A DNA stretch of 64,000 nt from Nocardia pseudobrasiliensis NBRC 108224 (GCF_001613105.1 NZ_BDBS01000024.1:1-64000); one strand, 5' to 3'. Shown: positions 49,526-58,145, numbered from the stretch's first letter. The notes: generated by a model not told the origin, from the sequence alone. Numbers and translations: made by a program.

Positions 49526-51043
49526 ATGGCTGGTCAGCAGCAGAAACAGCAGCCGCCCGAGTGGTGGTTCGAGTATTTGATGAAGCGGTTCAACGAGAAG
49601 CTGGAGCGTAAGCCGCGGGTTGTGACCTCCCATACGCCCACGACGCGGCGGGAACGGTTGGCGCTGCTGTGGTCGTATTACATCGGCGACGCGCCGTTGC
49701 CGTACATCAATGAGAAGTATCGCGAGACGTTCCGGGAGCTACTGCGTAAGGCGCGCCCCAATTACGCGATGATGGCGATCGACGCGATGGCCGATCGTTC
49801 GGTGCTCAAGGGCATCTACACCGATCCGGACAAGGATCTGGACGGCGACGATATCGCGCGCAATGTGATGAATGTGTCGGGTTTCGCCGCGCTGCAACGG
49901 GATATGCAGACCTACCTGTACACGCTGGGTGAAAGCTACGTCACCATCGTGCCGCCGCTGCCGGGCGCCGCGGCGGGGTCGGTGCCGATGCTGCTGGCCG
50001 AGGATCCGCGGTTCTGTGTGGGTGAGGTGGATCCGTTGAATCCGCGGCATCTGGTCGCATTCGTGAAGGTGTTCAACGACAAGATCAATAATCGGCAGCA
50101 GGCGATTCTGTTCGTCCCGGGGCAGCAGCACACCTTCGTCCGCGAGCCCGGCCAGTTCACCGAGCAGTTCACCCTCGACCAGTGGACCAAGACCGATTCG
50201 GCGAGCCTGTCCGGGCTGGACGATTTCGGCGGCGTGCCGGTGGTGAAGTTCACCAACAAGATGGGGCTGGGGGAGTTCGAACCGTATATCGATCTGCTGG
50301 ATCGCATCTCCGACGGCATTCTGAACCGGATGGTCATCACCTGGTATCAGTCCTTCAAGCAGCGGGCCATCAAAGGCGATCTGGATGGCGGCGCGGATTT
50401 CAGCGACGATTCCGATTCGCTGATCAGAGATCTGTCCGACGCGCATCTGTCGGATGTATTCGAGGCCGATCCGGGCAGTCTGTGGATTGTGCCGCCGGAT
50501 GTGGAGTTCTGGGAATCCAGTGCCACCGATCTGCAGCCGCTGCTGCTGGCGGTGCGTGATGACGTAAAGGAATTCGCCTCGTGCACAAGGATTCCCATGC
50601 ACATGATGGCTCCGGATGGCGCCAATCAGACCGCCGAGGGTGCGGCGATGGCCCGCGAGGGGTTGACCGACAAGATCGAGGATCGGCAGAGCCGTCAGGA
50701 CCCGCAGTGGATTCTGCTGTGGCAGATGGTGTTCGGGTTGTCCGGACAGGCGGGGCGGACGGCGAATGTGCGGATCCAGTGGGGGCCGACCGAACGGGTT
50801 CCGATGGCGTCGCGGACCGATGCGGCGAGTAAGACGCGTGGGATTCTGTCGCGCAAGCGGCAGGTGGTGGACATTCTGGGCTTCGACCCGGTGGTCGCGA
50901 AGTTGAACGAGACCGAACTGCTGGAAGAGGCCATGGCCTCCGAATCCGCCGCGTCGCCGCTGCCCGATCTGTCGGCCGGTGCCGCGCCGACCGTGGAGAA
51001 TCCGGGGGCCGAGGACGAGCAGACGGTGGAGACGGCCCGATGA
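49526..51043 (+). CDS. phage portal protein
   Basis: 505 residues, SPP1-gp6/mycobacteriophage type. The opening PEWWFEYLMKRFNEKLERKP and ERLALLWSYYIGDAPLPYIN are typical; then NYAMMAIDAMADRSVLKGIY, TYLYTLGESYVTIV, the crown/clip beta region and SCTRIPMHMMAPDGANQTAE with the long helix EGLTDKIEDRQSRQDPQWIL. It forms the dodecameric DNA gate at the head vertex. Overlaps the next gene by four bases. Confidence 0.92.
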   Translation: MAGQQQKQQPPEWWFEYLMKRFNEKLERKPRVVTSHTPTTRRERLALLWSYYIGDAPLPYINEKYRETFRELLRKARPNYAMMAIDAMADRSVLKGIYTDPDKDLDGDDIARNVMNVSGFAALQRDMQTYLYTLGESYVTIVPPLPGAAAGSVPMLLAEDPRFCVGEVDPLNPRHLVAFVKVFNDKINNRQQAILFVPGQQHTFVREPGQFTEQFTLDQWTKTDSASLSGLDDFGGVPVVKFTNKMGLGEFEPYIDLLDRISDGILNRMVITWYQSFKQRAIKGDLDGGADFSDDSDSLIRDLSDAHLSDVFEADPGSLWIVPPDVEFWESSATDLQPLLLAVRDDVKEFASCTRIPMHMMAPDGANQTAEGAAMAREGLTDKIEDRQSRQDPQWILLWQMVFGLSGQAGRTANVRIQWGPTERVPMASRTDAASKTRGILSRKRQVVDILGFDPVVAKLNETELLEEAMASESAASPLPDLSAGAAPTVENPGAEDEQTVETAR

Positions 51044-51360
51044 TCTCCGACGGCCACCACACCTTCGCCGAGCTCTACGAATACCGAATGCTGTACAACG
51101 CGCTGCTGTTCAACGAATGGGCGGCCACGGGCAGCCACGATGTGCACAAGAGTCTGCGCCACAGCGACGGCGAATTATGTCTGGGCGGTGGCTGGTTCAT
51201 TGTCGTGGCCACCTTGCCGGGCGGCCAGATCAGCAACCACTACCCCGTCGAGCATTGGGGCAAGTTCCGAATCCCGCCGCGGGATGTGGCCGCCGAATGG
51301 GACGGGCACACCTGCGGCGACGCGGCCGCGCGAATGACCCGACTGCTGACGGCGGCGTGA
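51040..51360 (+). CDS. small actinophage protein with WDGH motif, 106 aa
   Basis: ATG overlaps the portal stop. ELYEYRMLYNALLFNEWAAT, VHKSLRHSDGELCLGGGWFI and RDVAAEWDGHTCGDAAARMT are characteristic of a small protein frequent in actinobacteriophages, sometimes near structural genes. The HSDGE and WDGH segments might bind a metal. Exact role unknown. Confidence 0.78.
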   Translation: MISDGHHTFAELYEYRMLYNALLFNEWAATGSHDVHKSLRHSDGELCLGGGWFIVVATLPGGQISNHYPVEHWGKFRIPPRDVAAEWDGHTCGDAAARMTRLLTAA

Positions 51361-52379
51361 TGCTGGCGGGTCTGCTGCTGTCGCATTCGCGACGCAGACA
51401 TCTGCTCCTGTTGGACGCGCAGGATCGGGTTCAGGCGCGCTGGCGAATGACCGATCCGTCCGACGGCTTCGCGGTAGAAGCATTTTCGCACGACGCCGCG
51501 CGAGTATCGATCGCGACTCAACGCCGCGCGGTCTCGCTGGTGTCGGCGGTCCAGCGCCGCTACCTGCACGAAATGGGTACCGAAATAGGCGATTTCATAC
51601 CCGAGGTGCCCGACGAGGTACGCCTGTACTCCACCACCCGACCCTACCGATACGCCGAGCCGAGACTGGTTCGCACGAGTGCCGGTGTGTCACAGCGCCT
51701 GCCGGTGACCGAGGTATGGAACCGGCCGGCGCGGCGCTACCGGCGGATGCTGGAGGATGGCCGCGACCCGAACGAAGCTCTGGACGTCACCGCCGCCCGT
51801 GTGAAAATGGAACTGGCTATGAACGTCGCCCTAGCAGAGCGGGAGGCGGAATCGCAGATCATCGGTCGTGCGGGCAGGGTCGATCCGGAGGTGATCGGCT
51901 GGCGGCGAGTAATTCGCCCCGAGCTCGCCAGGACCGGGAGTTGCGGATTGTGCGTCGCCGCGTCGGATCGGATCTATCGAACCGACGAGTTGAAGCCGCT
52001 GCACACCGGGTGCAACTGCGCCGTGCTGCCGGTGAAGCACGGTTCGGATCCGGGGCGCTCGCTCAATCGCGAGGACCTCGACCGGATCTACGGCGATGCG
52101 GGCGGTACGGCGGCAGAACTGTTGCACCGCACCAAATATCGCGTCGACGAGCACGGCGAACTGCAGGCGCTGCTGGTACCCGTCCGCCGCGGCGAACCGG
52201 TGCCACGGTTGCGAGGCGCGATCGCCGACGACGCGACGCCGAATACGCACAGGCAGTTGTCGATCATGCGGAAACTGCTGGCGGCGACGCAGCGCGAGGG
52301 GCTGGCCGCCGATGATCCGCGGCTGTTGTGGCAGCGGGGGCAGGTGCGGCGCTATGAGCGCATCGTATCGGCGGCGTAG
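51360..52379 (+). CDS. MuF-like minor head protein
   Basis: 339 residues; ATG overlaps the previous stop (TGATG). The C-terminal MuF core includes GWRRVIRPELARTGSCGLCV, then AASDRIYRTDELKPLHTGCN and CAVLPVKHGSDPG, with the C-x-x-C and H-x-G-C-N-C pattern of phage MuF proteins. The N-terminal two thirds are helical (SIATQRRAVSLVSAVQRRYL). Position after the portal is standard; the protein is probably packaged or acts in head maturation. Confidence 0.85.
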   Translation: MLAGLLLSHSRRRHLLLLDAQDRVQARWRMTDPSDGFAVEAFSHDAARVSIATQRRAVSLVSAVQRRYLHEMGTEIGDFIPEVPDEVRLYSTTRPYRYAEPRLVRTSAGVSQRLPVTEVWNRPARRYRRMLEDGRDPNEALDVTAARVKMELAMNVALAEREAESQIIGRAGRVDPEVIGWRRVIRPELARTGSCGLCVAASDRIYRTDELKPLHTGCNCAVLPVKHGSDPGRSLNREDLDRIYGDAGGTAAELLHRTKYRVDEHGELQALLVPVRRGEPVPRLRGAIADDATPNTHRQLSIMRKLLAATQREGLAADDPRLLWQRGQVRRYERIVSAA

Positions 52380-52475
52380 AGACTTCCCACCCCGATTCGG
52401 GGGCGGACGAGCAGGGCCGAACCCGGCATGGGCGAGACCTGACTGAAATACCGAATTCATTACCCGGCAAGGGAT

Positions 52476-52486
52476 CACAACTGACT
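52476..52486 (+). repeat. start-associated element (CACAACTGACT) before the scaffold gene
   Basis: Variant of ACACAACTGAATAC ending at the scaffold ATG. Confidence 0.5.
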
Positions 52487-53137
52487 ATGAGCAACCAGCA
52501 CGCCGCAATCGAGGACACCGTCACCGAGGCCGAGGATTTCGTCGACGGCGACGAGGCCACCGACGCCGCGGGGGAGCAGGAGCTGAACCGCTACGGCTAC
52601 CCCGACGCCACCCCGTTGACCGAGATGAGCATCGAACAGCAGGCGGCGTACTGGAAGCACAAGGCGCGCGTGCACGAACAGCGGTCCAAGTCCAAGCAGG
52701 CCGGTCACACCCCCGAAGAGGTGCAGGCCCTGCGTGAGGAGCTCGAAGCGCTGCGCAGCGCACAGCTGTCGGAATCCGAACGCGCACACGCCGACGCGGT
52801 CGAAACGGCCCGCATCGCCGGTCGCGATGAGGCCCGCGCGCAGCTGATGCCGCTGGTTCAGGAGGCGCAGCTGCGCGGTTACGCCTCCACCGTGATCAAG
52901 GGCGCCCGCCTGGACGGCTGGGTCGCGACGGTCAACGTGACCGCGTTCTGCGCCGAGGACGGCAGTGTCGACGGCGCGAAGGTGGTCGAACACCTGCGGA
53001 CCCAGTACGGCGAGGAACCCGCGACGCCGAGCACCTACCCGAACTTCGGGCAGGGATCGTCCGGCGCGCATCCGGAGAAGTCGACCAAGTCCGACGGCCT
53101 GGCCGAGGCGCGACGCCGATTCACCAAGGCCGCCTAA
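52487..53137 (+). CDS. capsid scaffolding protein
   Basis: 216 residues. Acidic N-terminus (DTVTEAEDFVDGDEATDAAG), a long coiled-coil centre (YWKHKARVHEQRSKSKQAGH, EEVQALREELEALRSAQLSE) and a basic end (AEARRRFTKAA), the normal make-up of a scaffold that binds the capsid protein through its tail. No protease domain. Upstream of decoration and capsid genes. Confidence 0.85.
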   Translation: MSNQHAAIEDTVTEAEDFVDGDEATDAAGEQELNRYGYPDATPLTEMSIEQQAAYWKHKARVHEQRSKSKQAGHTPEEVQALREELEALRSAQLSESERAHADAVETARIAGRDEARAQLMPLVQEAQLRGYASTVIKGARLDGWVATVNVTAFCAEDGSVDGAKVVEHLRTQYGEEPATPSTYPNFGQGSSGAHPEKSTKSDGLAEARRRFTKAA

Positions 53138-53152
53138 CTGTTTGGAGCATCC

Positions 53153-53548
53153 ATGAGCAATATCGCAACCCGCGTCACCGGCACCTACAGCGGTGATTCG
53201 CGGGCATTCGTCTACGCCGACGTCTCCGGCCAGCCCGGGCGCGCGTCGGTGACGCTGGATATGAGCAAGTTCACCGCGGCCCAGCTGGCCGCCGGCTCGC
53301 TGCCCTCGGGCATCGTGCTGGGCAAGATCGACGCCACCGGCCTGTACGGGCCCTACGATCCCGCCGCGACCGACGGCCGCAAGGTTCCGGCCGGATTCCT
53401 GTGGAATGCGTTCACCCCCACGGGAACTCAGGAGGCCGCGCCGCTGTGGTTCGGCCCGGGTGCGATCAAGGAGAGCAAGCTGCCGACCGGCTCGGGCCTG
53501 GATGCGGGGGCGAAGACCGCGCTCGGCGCCTGGTTCAAGTTCTTCTGA
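53153..53548 (+). CDS. head decoration protein
   Basis: 131 residues, ATG with TTTGGAGCATCC upstream. Beta-rich: RASVTLDMSKFTAAQLAAGS, LPSGIVLGKIDATGLYGPYD and KVPAGFLWNAFTPTGTQEAA. The 'G.LPSG..LG' segment is typical of lambda-gpD-like decoration proteins placed before the capsid gene. Trimers would stabilise the expanded head. Confidence 0.78.
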   Translation: MSNIATRVTGTYSGDSRAFVYADVSGQPGRASVTLDMSKFTAAQLAAGSLPSGIVLGKIDATGLYGPYDPAATDGRKVPAGFLWNAFTPTGTQEAAPLWFGPGAIKESKLPTGSGLDAGAKTALGAWFKFF

Positions 53549-53578
53549 ACCGAATCCGCTTCTCCCACCATCGAATTG

Positions 53579-53590
53579 ACAACTGAATAC
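53579..53590 (+). repeat. start-associated element (ACAACTGAATAC) before the capsid gene
   Basis: Exact 12-base copy, 11 bases before the ATG of the major capsid gene. Confidence 0.65.
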
Positions 53591-53601
53591 AGAGGCCACG
53601 A

Positions 53602-54636
53602 ATGACTCTAGTCTTCGACGCCCCGGTCCATCCGGACTCGGCGACCGTCTTTGCCCGTGAAGTGCCGCTGCCCGCCGACCACAAGCTGGTCAACTTCCTG
53701 CCCGATGTGCTCGTGCAGGAACAGACCGTCCGGCTGGTCAACGCCACCCGCGTCAACCGCACCGCGTCGTTCCGCTCCTTCGACGGCAATATCCCGCAGC
53801 TCGAGCGCGATTACGTCGATACCCGCGAGGTGGACCTGCTGCCCATCAGCGTGCAGGGCATGAAGGGCGAACTCGAGCGGTTGCAGCTCGAACGCGCCCG
53901 GCAGAAGGGCGGTTCGCTGGCGGCGATCACCACCGCCATCTACGACGACATCACCCTGGCGGTCCGCGCGATCCGCAACCGCATCGAGGTGGCCCGCGGG
54001 GAGCTGCTGCACTCGGGCAAGATCCAGCTCAATGGCGAGAACGGCCTGTATTTGAACGCCGATTTCGGTGTTCCCGCAGACCATTTCGTCACCGCGGCCA
54101 AGCCGTGGTCGGATCCGGCCGCGACCATCGTGTCGGATCTGGCGGCCTGGGTCGACAAGTACACCCAGGACACCGGTTACGCGCCGGGCGGCATGATCAT
54201 CAGCCGCAAGACCGCGTCGCTGCTGCAGCGCAACGCCGAATTCCGCACCTACGCGGCCAGTCTTGCGGGCACCCCGCAGCTGGTGTCGCGCAGCATGGTG
54301 AACAACATCCTCGACGACTTCAACCTCCCGGCCATCGCCGAGGTCTACGACACGGTCATCCGCGTCGACGGGGTCGACAAGCGCGTGATCCCCGAGGGCA
54401 AGGTCATCTTCGTGCCCCCGACCAACACGCTCGGCTCGGTGAAGTGGGGTATCACCGCCACCGCGCTCGAGCTGGTCAATGCCGCGCAGTCGGATATGAG
54501 CTTCGCCGACGCGCCGGGCCTGACGGGGGTGGTGGTCAAGAGCGGCCCGCCGTTCAAGGAGACCACCGTGGTCGACGCGCTGTGCCTGCCGGTCCTCGAG
54601 GACCCCAAGGCGCTGTTCGTCGCCACCATCGGCTGA
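53602..54636 (+). CDS. major capsid protein
   Basis: 344 residues. NFLPDVLVQEQTVRLVNATR, LPISVQGMKGELERLQLERA, IRNRIEVARGELLHSGKIQL, then GTPQLVSRSMVNNILDDFNL, GKVIFVPPTNTLGSVKWGIT and KSGPPFKETTVVDALCLPVL match the lambda gpE-like (major capsid E) family with the HK97 fold. Highest expected late product, which fits its own start-associated element. Confidence 0.9.
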   Translation: MTLVFDAPVHPDSATVFAREVPLPADHKLVNFLPDVLVQEQTVRLVNATRVNRTASFRSFDGNIPQLERDYVDTREVDLLPISVQGMKGELERLQLERARQKGGSLAAITTAIYDDITLAVRAIRNRIEVARGELLHSGKIQLNGENGLYLNADFGVPADHFVTAAKPWSDPAATIVSDLAAWVDKYTQDTGYAPGGMIISRKTASLLQRNAEFRTYAASLAGTPQLVSRSMVNNILDDFNLPAIAEVYDTVIRVDGVDKRVIPEGKVIFVPPTNTLGSVKWGITATALELVNAAQSDMSFADAPGLTGVVVKSGPPFKETTVVDALCLPVLEDPKALFVATIG

Positions 54637-54647
54637 TCGGCAGCGCA

Positions 54648-54857
54648 GTGGCACAACTGATTTCGTATGTCTGCGTGCGCGACGCGGACGGCGCGGACCA
54701 ATGGTTCGGGCCCGGCGACGCGGTGCCGGAGTGGGCGGTCGCGCAGATCGCCAACCCCGCCGCCTGGGATGGCGCTGTGGCATCCGCTGCCGCAGAACAG
54801 GAAGCGGGTTCCGGGCCGAAACGTCGTCCCCGCAAAGCCGCCACCGAGGGGGCCTAG
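54648..54857 (+). CDS. small head protein, 69 aa
   Basis: GTG start 12 bp after the capsid stop. VAQLISYVCVRDADGADQWF, GDAVPEWAVAQIANPAAWDG, then a lysine/arginine tail (GSGPKRRPRKAATEGA). The W-F/PGD..P.W pattern is common in small head-completion-type proteins of actinophages. The first codons contain a partial start-associated element (CACAACTGA). Confidence 0.65.
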   Translation: MAQLISYVCVRDADGADQWFGPGDAVPEWAVAQIANPAAWDGAVASAAAEQEAGSGPKRRPRKAATEGA

Positions 54858-54860
54858 CCG

Positions 54861-55244
54861 GTGGGTGTGTTCGCCACGCGTGCGGATCTGCTCGCCTCCT
54901 ACGAAGGTGAGCTGACCGAACGCCAGATCGTCTGGGCGGAAACCAAGATCGTCGAGGCCGAGGCGCTGCTGATGACGCAGGTACCGCGGCTGGCCGTCGA
55001 TCCGGCGACCCTGCCCGCGCTGGTGAAGGCCAACGCCACCCGCGCGGTCTGCGCGGCCGTGCTGCGCGTGGTGCGCAACCCCGCCGGTGTCGCCTACCAG
55101 GCCGCCGGCGGGTACACCACGCGACTGTCCGACAAGGCGTCGACCGGCGAATTGTTCTTCACCCCAGAGGAACTCGCGCCGCTGCGCAAACGCCGCCGCC
55201 GCTACGGAGTCGTAGGAATCGCGCCGGTGCGGTGGTCGGCATGA
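54861..55244 (+). CDS. head-tail connector protein (adaptor type)
   Basis: 127 residues; helical: TRADLLASYEGELTERQIVW, AETKIVEAEALLMTQVPRLA, VKANATRAVCAAVLRVVRNP, then the glycine-rich GVAYQAAGGYTTRLSDKAST and FFTPEELAPLRKRRRR. This corresponds to the Gp19/Gp15-type adaptor that docks under the portal. Overlaps the next gene. Confidence 0.8.
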   Translation: MGVFATRADLLASYEGELTERQIVWAETKIVEAEALLMTQVPRLAVDPATLPALVKANATRAVCAAVLRVVRNPAGVAYQAAGGYTTRLSDKASTGELFFTPEELAPLRKRRRRYGVVGIAPVRWSA

Positions 55245-55591
55245 TGCTGCCCACTCCACACGGCGAGACCGTGACCGTGTGGCGGCGTCCGGCCCGCGAC
55301 CGGTTCGGCGACACCTCCTACGTCGAGCACCACGAAATCCGCTGTGCCGTCATTGATTTCGGCGACCAGGACGAACCCAACGCCAACGGCGTCGCGACCT
55401 CGAACCGGGAAATGGCCCGCTACGACGCGACGGCGTACGTGCCCGTCGGATCCGACGTGCTGGCGAACGACCTGATCGAGCTGGCCGACGGGGAGAAATA
55501 CCACGTCATCGGGCGGCCGCAGCGGCCCAAGCATCCGGTGACGGGATGGACACCCGGGGTGATCGTCCGGTTGCGGCGGATCGAGGGATAG
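55241..55591 (+). CDS. head-tail connector protein (stopper type)
   Basis: 116 residues, ATG overlapping the adaptor stop. Small beta barrel: GETVTVWRRPARDRFGDTSY, IRCAVIDFGDQDEPN, DATAYVPVGSDVLANDLIEL and YHVIGRPQRPKHPVTGWTPG. Order and size fit the SPP1 gp16-like head-completion stopper. Confidence 0.75.
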   Translation: MMLPTPHGETVTVWRRPARDRFGDTSYVEHHEIRCAVIDFGDQDEPNANGVATSNREMARYDATAYVPVGSDVLANDLIELADGEKYHVIGRPQRPKHPVTGWTPGVIVRLRRIEG

Positions 55592-55599
55592 AGGCACCG

Positions 55600-56064
55600 A
55601 TGATGTACCGCTTCGGCGCGCTGGTCTGGTACGGCGAGCAGGACCGCGCCCCCTCGGGCGCTCCGACCAACCCCGCGCTGGCCACGGTCGCCAGTAGTCC
55701 GCACATGGCCGCGGGCCTGTACGGCATCGCGCGCGAGGCCAGAGCGCTGTGGGCCGCTCGCGTCCCGCACCGGACCGGGAACCTGGCCAGCTCCACCAGC
55801 ATCTACCCCGAACCGCTGAAAACCGTCGGTTCCGACGGCCGCCGCATCGCGGTCTCGTTCGACGCCCGCGCCGACTACGCCGCGGCGGTCGAATTCGGTC
55901 GCAAAAACCTTGCCACCCACGGCAATCGACGCCCGCCGGTGCGGACCCGTGTCAAACCCGGCCAGTTCCCGCCCCGCGTGGGCGGCCGCCACGTCCTCGG
56001 CGGCGACAACCGGCGGCTGCGATCGGTGGTCACCGATATCGAGCGCCTGTACGGCGGTCGATGA
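55600..56064 (+). CDS. HK97-gp10-like head-tail/tail completion protein
   Basis: 154 residues; ATG 55600, followed by a second ATG. AAGLYGIAREARALWAARVP, HRTGNLASSTSIYPE and ARADYAAAVEFGRKNLATHG with R-TGNL and V-E-F-G are the HK97 gp10 signature. Links the stopper and the tail terminator. Confidence 0.8.
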   Translation: MMYRFGALVWYGEQDRAPSGAPTNPALATVASSPHMAAGLYGIAREARALWAARVPHRTGNLASSTSIYPEPLKTVGSDGRRIAVSFDARADYAAAVEFGRKNLATHGNRRPPVRTRVKPGQFPPRVGGRHVLGGDNRRLRSVVTDIERLYGGR

Positions 56065-56444
56065 TGGCCACCTTCCCCGACGCCGAAATCGTCCTGCTGG
56101 CCCTGCTCGACGACCTGGGCTGGACGTGCACCGCGCTGCCCGACCCCGCCGAATGGCCCACACTCATGCCGATCATCGCCGTGAACCGCATCGGCGGCGG
56201 CTGCCGCGACGGCATCACCGATCGCGCGCTGATGTCGGTGGTCGTCGTCGCCGACACCCGCGCCAAGGCCTGGGCCAGCGCGCACAGGGTCCGCGAACGC
56301 ATCCTGTCCGCCGGGGCGACCAAGGCCGGTGGCGTGCTGATCGACTACACCGACGAGGAAGTCGGCAACACCCAGGAACCGGACCTGAACAGCGACAACA
56401 GATTCGTCGAATCCACCTATTGGATCAGCTTCCGCGCCCGGTAG
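56061..56444 (+). CDS. tail terminator-like protein
   Basis: 127 residues, ATG overlapping the previous stop. PDAEIVLLALLDDLGWTCTA, MPIIAVNRIGGGCRDGITDR, SVVVVADTRAKAWASAHRVR and DNRFVESTYWISFRAR give the alternating fold of tail terminators. Position before the tail tube is standard. Confidence 0.75.
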   Translation: MMATFPDAEIVLLALLDDLGWTCTALPDPAEWPTLMPIIAVNRIGGGCRDGITDRALMSVVVVADTRAKAWASAHRVRERILSAGATKAGGVLIDYTDEEVGNTQEPDLNSDNRFVESTYWISFRAR

Positions 56445-56450
56445 AGACCC

Positions 56451-56816
56451 GTGATCACACAACTTCATACCTGCACCGGCTGCCGGAAAGCCCGGCCCGC
56501 CAACGAGTTCCACCGTAATGCGAGCAAACGCGACGGTATCGAACGGCGCTGCCGCGACTGCGCCGCCGATCGTAAACTTCAGGGCCGCTACGGCATAACG
56601 CGCGACGGCTATCGGCGACTGTTCGCCGATCAGGGCGGCGTGTGCGCGATCTGCGCCGAACCCGCCGAGGACGTGCCGCTGGTCGTCGACCACCAGCACG
56701 GCAGCGGTCAGGTGCGCGGACTGCTGTGCCACGGCTGCAATACCGGCATCGGACTGCTCAAAGACAATCCGGCGACGCTGTTGCGCGCCGCCGCCTACCT
56801 CGGAATACACAACTGA
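56451..56816 (+). CDS. endonuclease VII-like HNH nuclease inside the tail operon
   Basis: 121 residues, GTG start. An N-terminal C-x-x-C pair (HTCTGCRKARPANEFHRNA; RRCRDCAADRK) is followed by the endonuclease VII domain: YGITRDGYRRLFADQGGVCA, ICAEPAEDVPLVVDHQHGSG and LLCHGCNTGIGLLKDNPATL. The family cleaves branched DNA or acts as a free-standing homing nuclease. Its place between tail terminator and tube protein suggests it is an inserted gene. Its last codons contain a start-associated element that serves the next gene. Confidence 0.85.
   Translation: MITQLHTCTGCRKARPANEFHRNASKRDGIERRCRDCAADRKLQGRYGITRDGYRRLFADQGGVCAICAEPAEDVPLVVDHQHGSGQVRGLLCHGCNTGIGLLKDNPATLLRAAAYLGIHN
56457..56470 (+). 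repeat. start-associated element variant (ACACAACTTCATAC)
   Basis: Twelve of fourteen bases match the consensus. It lies inside the first codons of the endonuclease VII gene as annotated, raising the possibility that the nuclease was inserted at a pre-existing element. Confidence 0.45.
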
Positions 56817-56820
56817 AAAG
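56807..56820 (+). repeat. start-associated element (ACACAACTGAAAAG) before the tail tube gene
   Basis: Overlaps the TGA stop of the endonuclease VII gene and runs into AAAAGGGAG, the ribosome-binding site of the tube gene. Confidence 0.55.
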
Positions 56821-56831
56821 GGAGTCACCCC

Positions 56832-57494
56832 ATGGTGGATACCGCCGCCCTGCGCAATCTTCAGCAGAGCCTGATCCGCAAGCCCCTCGCCGGCGCTGTC
56901 CTGCTGGCCCCGCTGTCGACGAATCTGCCCGCCGCGTTCACCGCCGGTGAGACCGCCGATCTGATCGACCTCAAGACCACCGGCTTCACCTCGCTGGGCC
57001 ACGTCGCCAAGGACGGCGCTCCGGCGTTCACGCCCGAGACCGAGACCTCCGAGGTGGAGAGCTGGGGGCTACTGGAATCCGCGCGCACCGATATCACCAA
57101 GCGCAACACCAAGATCACCTGGACCGGGCAGGAAACCCACAAGGCGAATCTGGAGCTGTACCACAACCGGGACCTGTCGACGGTCACCTACGACAAGGTC
57201 ACCGGCGAGACCTCCTTCGCCGACCCGACCGAACCGTCGCTCATGTACCACCGCGCGCTGTTCGTCGGCATCGACGGCGCGGGCGCGGACACCATCTACG
57301 TGATCAAGGTCGTGCCGAAGCTGACCATCGTCGAGGTCGCCGAACAGTCCTGGAAGCAGGACGAGGCGCTGTCCTACCAGTTCACCGCCCGCGCGAAGCT
57401 GGACGACAAGCTGGGTTACGCGATCAAGACCGTCTTCGGCGGCCCGGGCTGGAAGAAGATCGCCGCGGCCGCGGGCTTCTCCGCCTCGGTCTGA
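56832..57494 (+). CDS. major tail (tube) protein
   Basis: 220 residues with GGGAG upstream. LVRKPLAGAVLLAPLSTNLP-like start (SLIRKPLAGAVLLAPLSTNL), DLIDLKTTGFTSLGHVAKDG, VESWGLLESARTDITKRNTK and ALSYQFTARAKLDDKLGYAI, ending FGGPGWKKIAAAAGFSASV. This matches siphovirus tube proteins of actinophages. Followed by the short gene and the chaperone pair as usual. Confidence 0.88.
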   Translation: MVDTAALRNLQQSLIRKPLAGAVLLAPLSTNLPAAFTAGETADLIDLKTTGFTSLGHVAKDGAPAFTPETETSEVESWGLLESARTDITKRNTKITWTGQETHKANLELYHNRDLSTVTYDKVTGETSFADPTEPSLMYHRALFVGIDGAGADTIYVIKVVPKLTIVEVAEQSWKQDEALSYQFTARAKLDDKLGYAIKTVFGGPGWKKIAAAAGFSASV

Positions 57495-57520
57495 CCCAAC
57501 CCGCCGAAAGGTTTTCGCAT

Positions 57521-57712
57521 ATGTCCGCCACCATCATGATCTCGCCCGACAACGTCGAGGTCACCGCGCACAGCGCCGCCGAGATCAATAATCTGGCGTG
57601 CTCGGGCTATGTCCGCAAGAGTGGTACCAGCGCGGTCGCCCAGCCCGTCGAGGCCGACACCGAATCCGGTGACCGCAAGCCCAAGCCCGTCCTCCGCCCT
57701 GCCGGAAAGTAA
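57521..57712 (+). CDS. small hypothetical protein after the tube gene, 63 aa
   Basis: ATG with CGAAAGG upstream. SATIMISPDNVEVTAHSAAE, NNLACSGYVRKSGTSAVAQP and a charged tail. No family recognised; position between tube and chaperone genes. Confidence 0.65.
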   Translation: MSATIMISPDNVEVTAHSAAEINNLACSGYVRKSGTSAVAQPVEADTESGDRKPKPVLRPAGK

Positions 57713-57720
57713 CGGGCGCA

Positions 57721-57734
57721 ACACAACTCAATAC
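57721..57734 (+). repeat. start-associated element (ACACAACTCAATAC) before the tail chaperone gene
   Basis: One mismatch to the 14-base consensus; followed by CGGGAG and the ATG at 57750. Confidence 0.6.
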
Positions 57735-57749
57735 CGGGAGTCGAGCACC

Positions 57750-58145
57750 ATGGCCGCTGCGGCGAAAAGCACGCAGAAGAAGACCGTCGAATCCAAATGG
57801 GCGCGTCTGGTCCGCGAAGCGAAAAAGGACCTCAACCCGCCCAAGCCCTATGAATTCGACGCCTACGAGCCGCCGGTGCTCATCTCCCCGCCCGTCGGCA
57901 TCGAACGCACCCTCATGCTGGCCCGCCTCGCCGACTCCGCGGGCATGGTCTCCGGCGAGGACCTGCCCGACATGATCGAGGCCCTGGTCGGCGAGGACGC
58001 CTTTCCCAAGGTGTGGGCCGTGCTGCGCGACGAGCCGATCGAGGTCACCCTGGCGCTGATCGACGACCTCAACCGCCACTTCAACGGTGGCGCCGACGCG
58101 GGCGCAGAGGAACTGCCGGGGGGCGAGTCGGCCTCGCAGTCCTGA
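57750..58145 (+). CDS. tail assembly chaperone, short form (gpG-like)
   Basis: 131 residues. VESKWARLVREAKKDLNPPK, PYEFDAYEPPVLISPPVGIE, MVSGEDLPDMIEALVGEDAF and VTLALIDDLNRHFNGGADAG match the gpG-type chaperone of actinophages that coats the tape measure during tail assembly. The slippery GGGGGGC near its end lets part of the ribosomes continue into the next frame. Confidence 0.85.
   Translation: MAAAAKSTQKKTVESKWARLVREAKKDLNPPKPYEFDAYEPPVLISPPVGIERTLMLARLADSAGMVSGEDLPDMIEALVGEDAFPKVWAVLRDEPIEVTLALIDDLNRHFNGGADAGAEELPGGESASQS
58118..58124 (+). promoter_or_regulatory. programmed -1 frameshift site GGGGGGC
   Basis: Zero-frame codons are CCG GGG GGC, so the heptamer is G GGG GGC, a canonical X-XXY-YYZ slip site. 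After slipping back one base the frame reads GGRVGLAVLIERHCEAIEWD and stays open to 58606. Confidence 0.78.
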
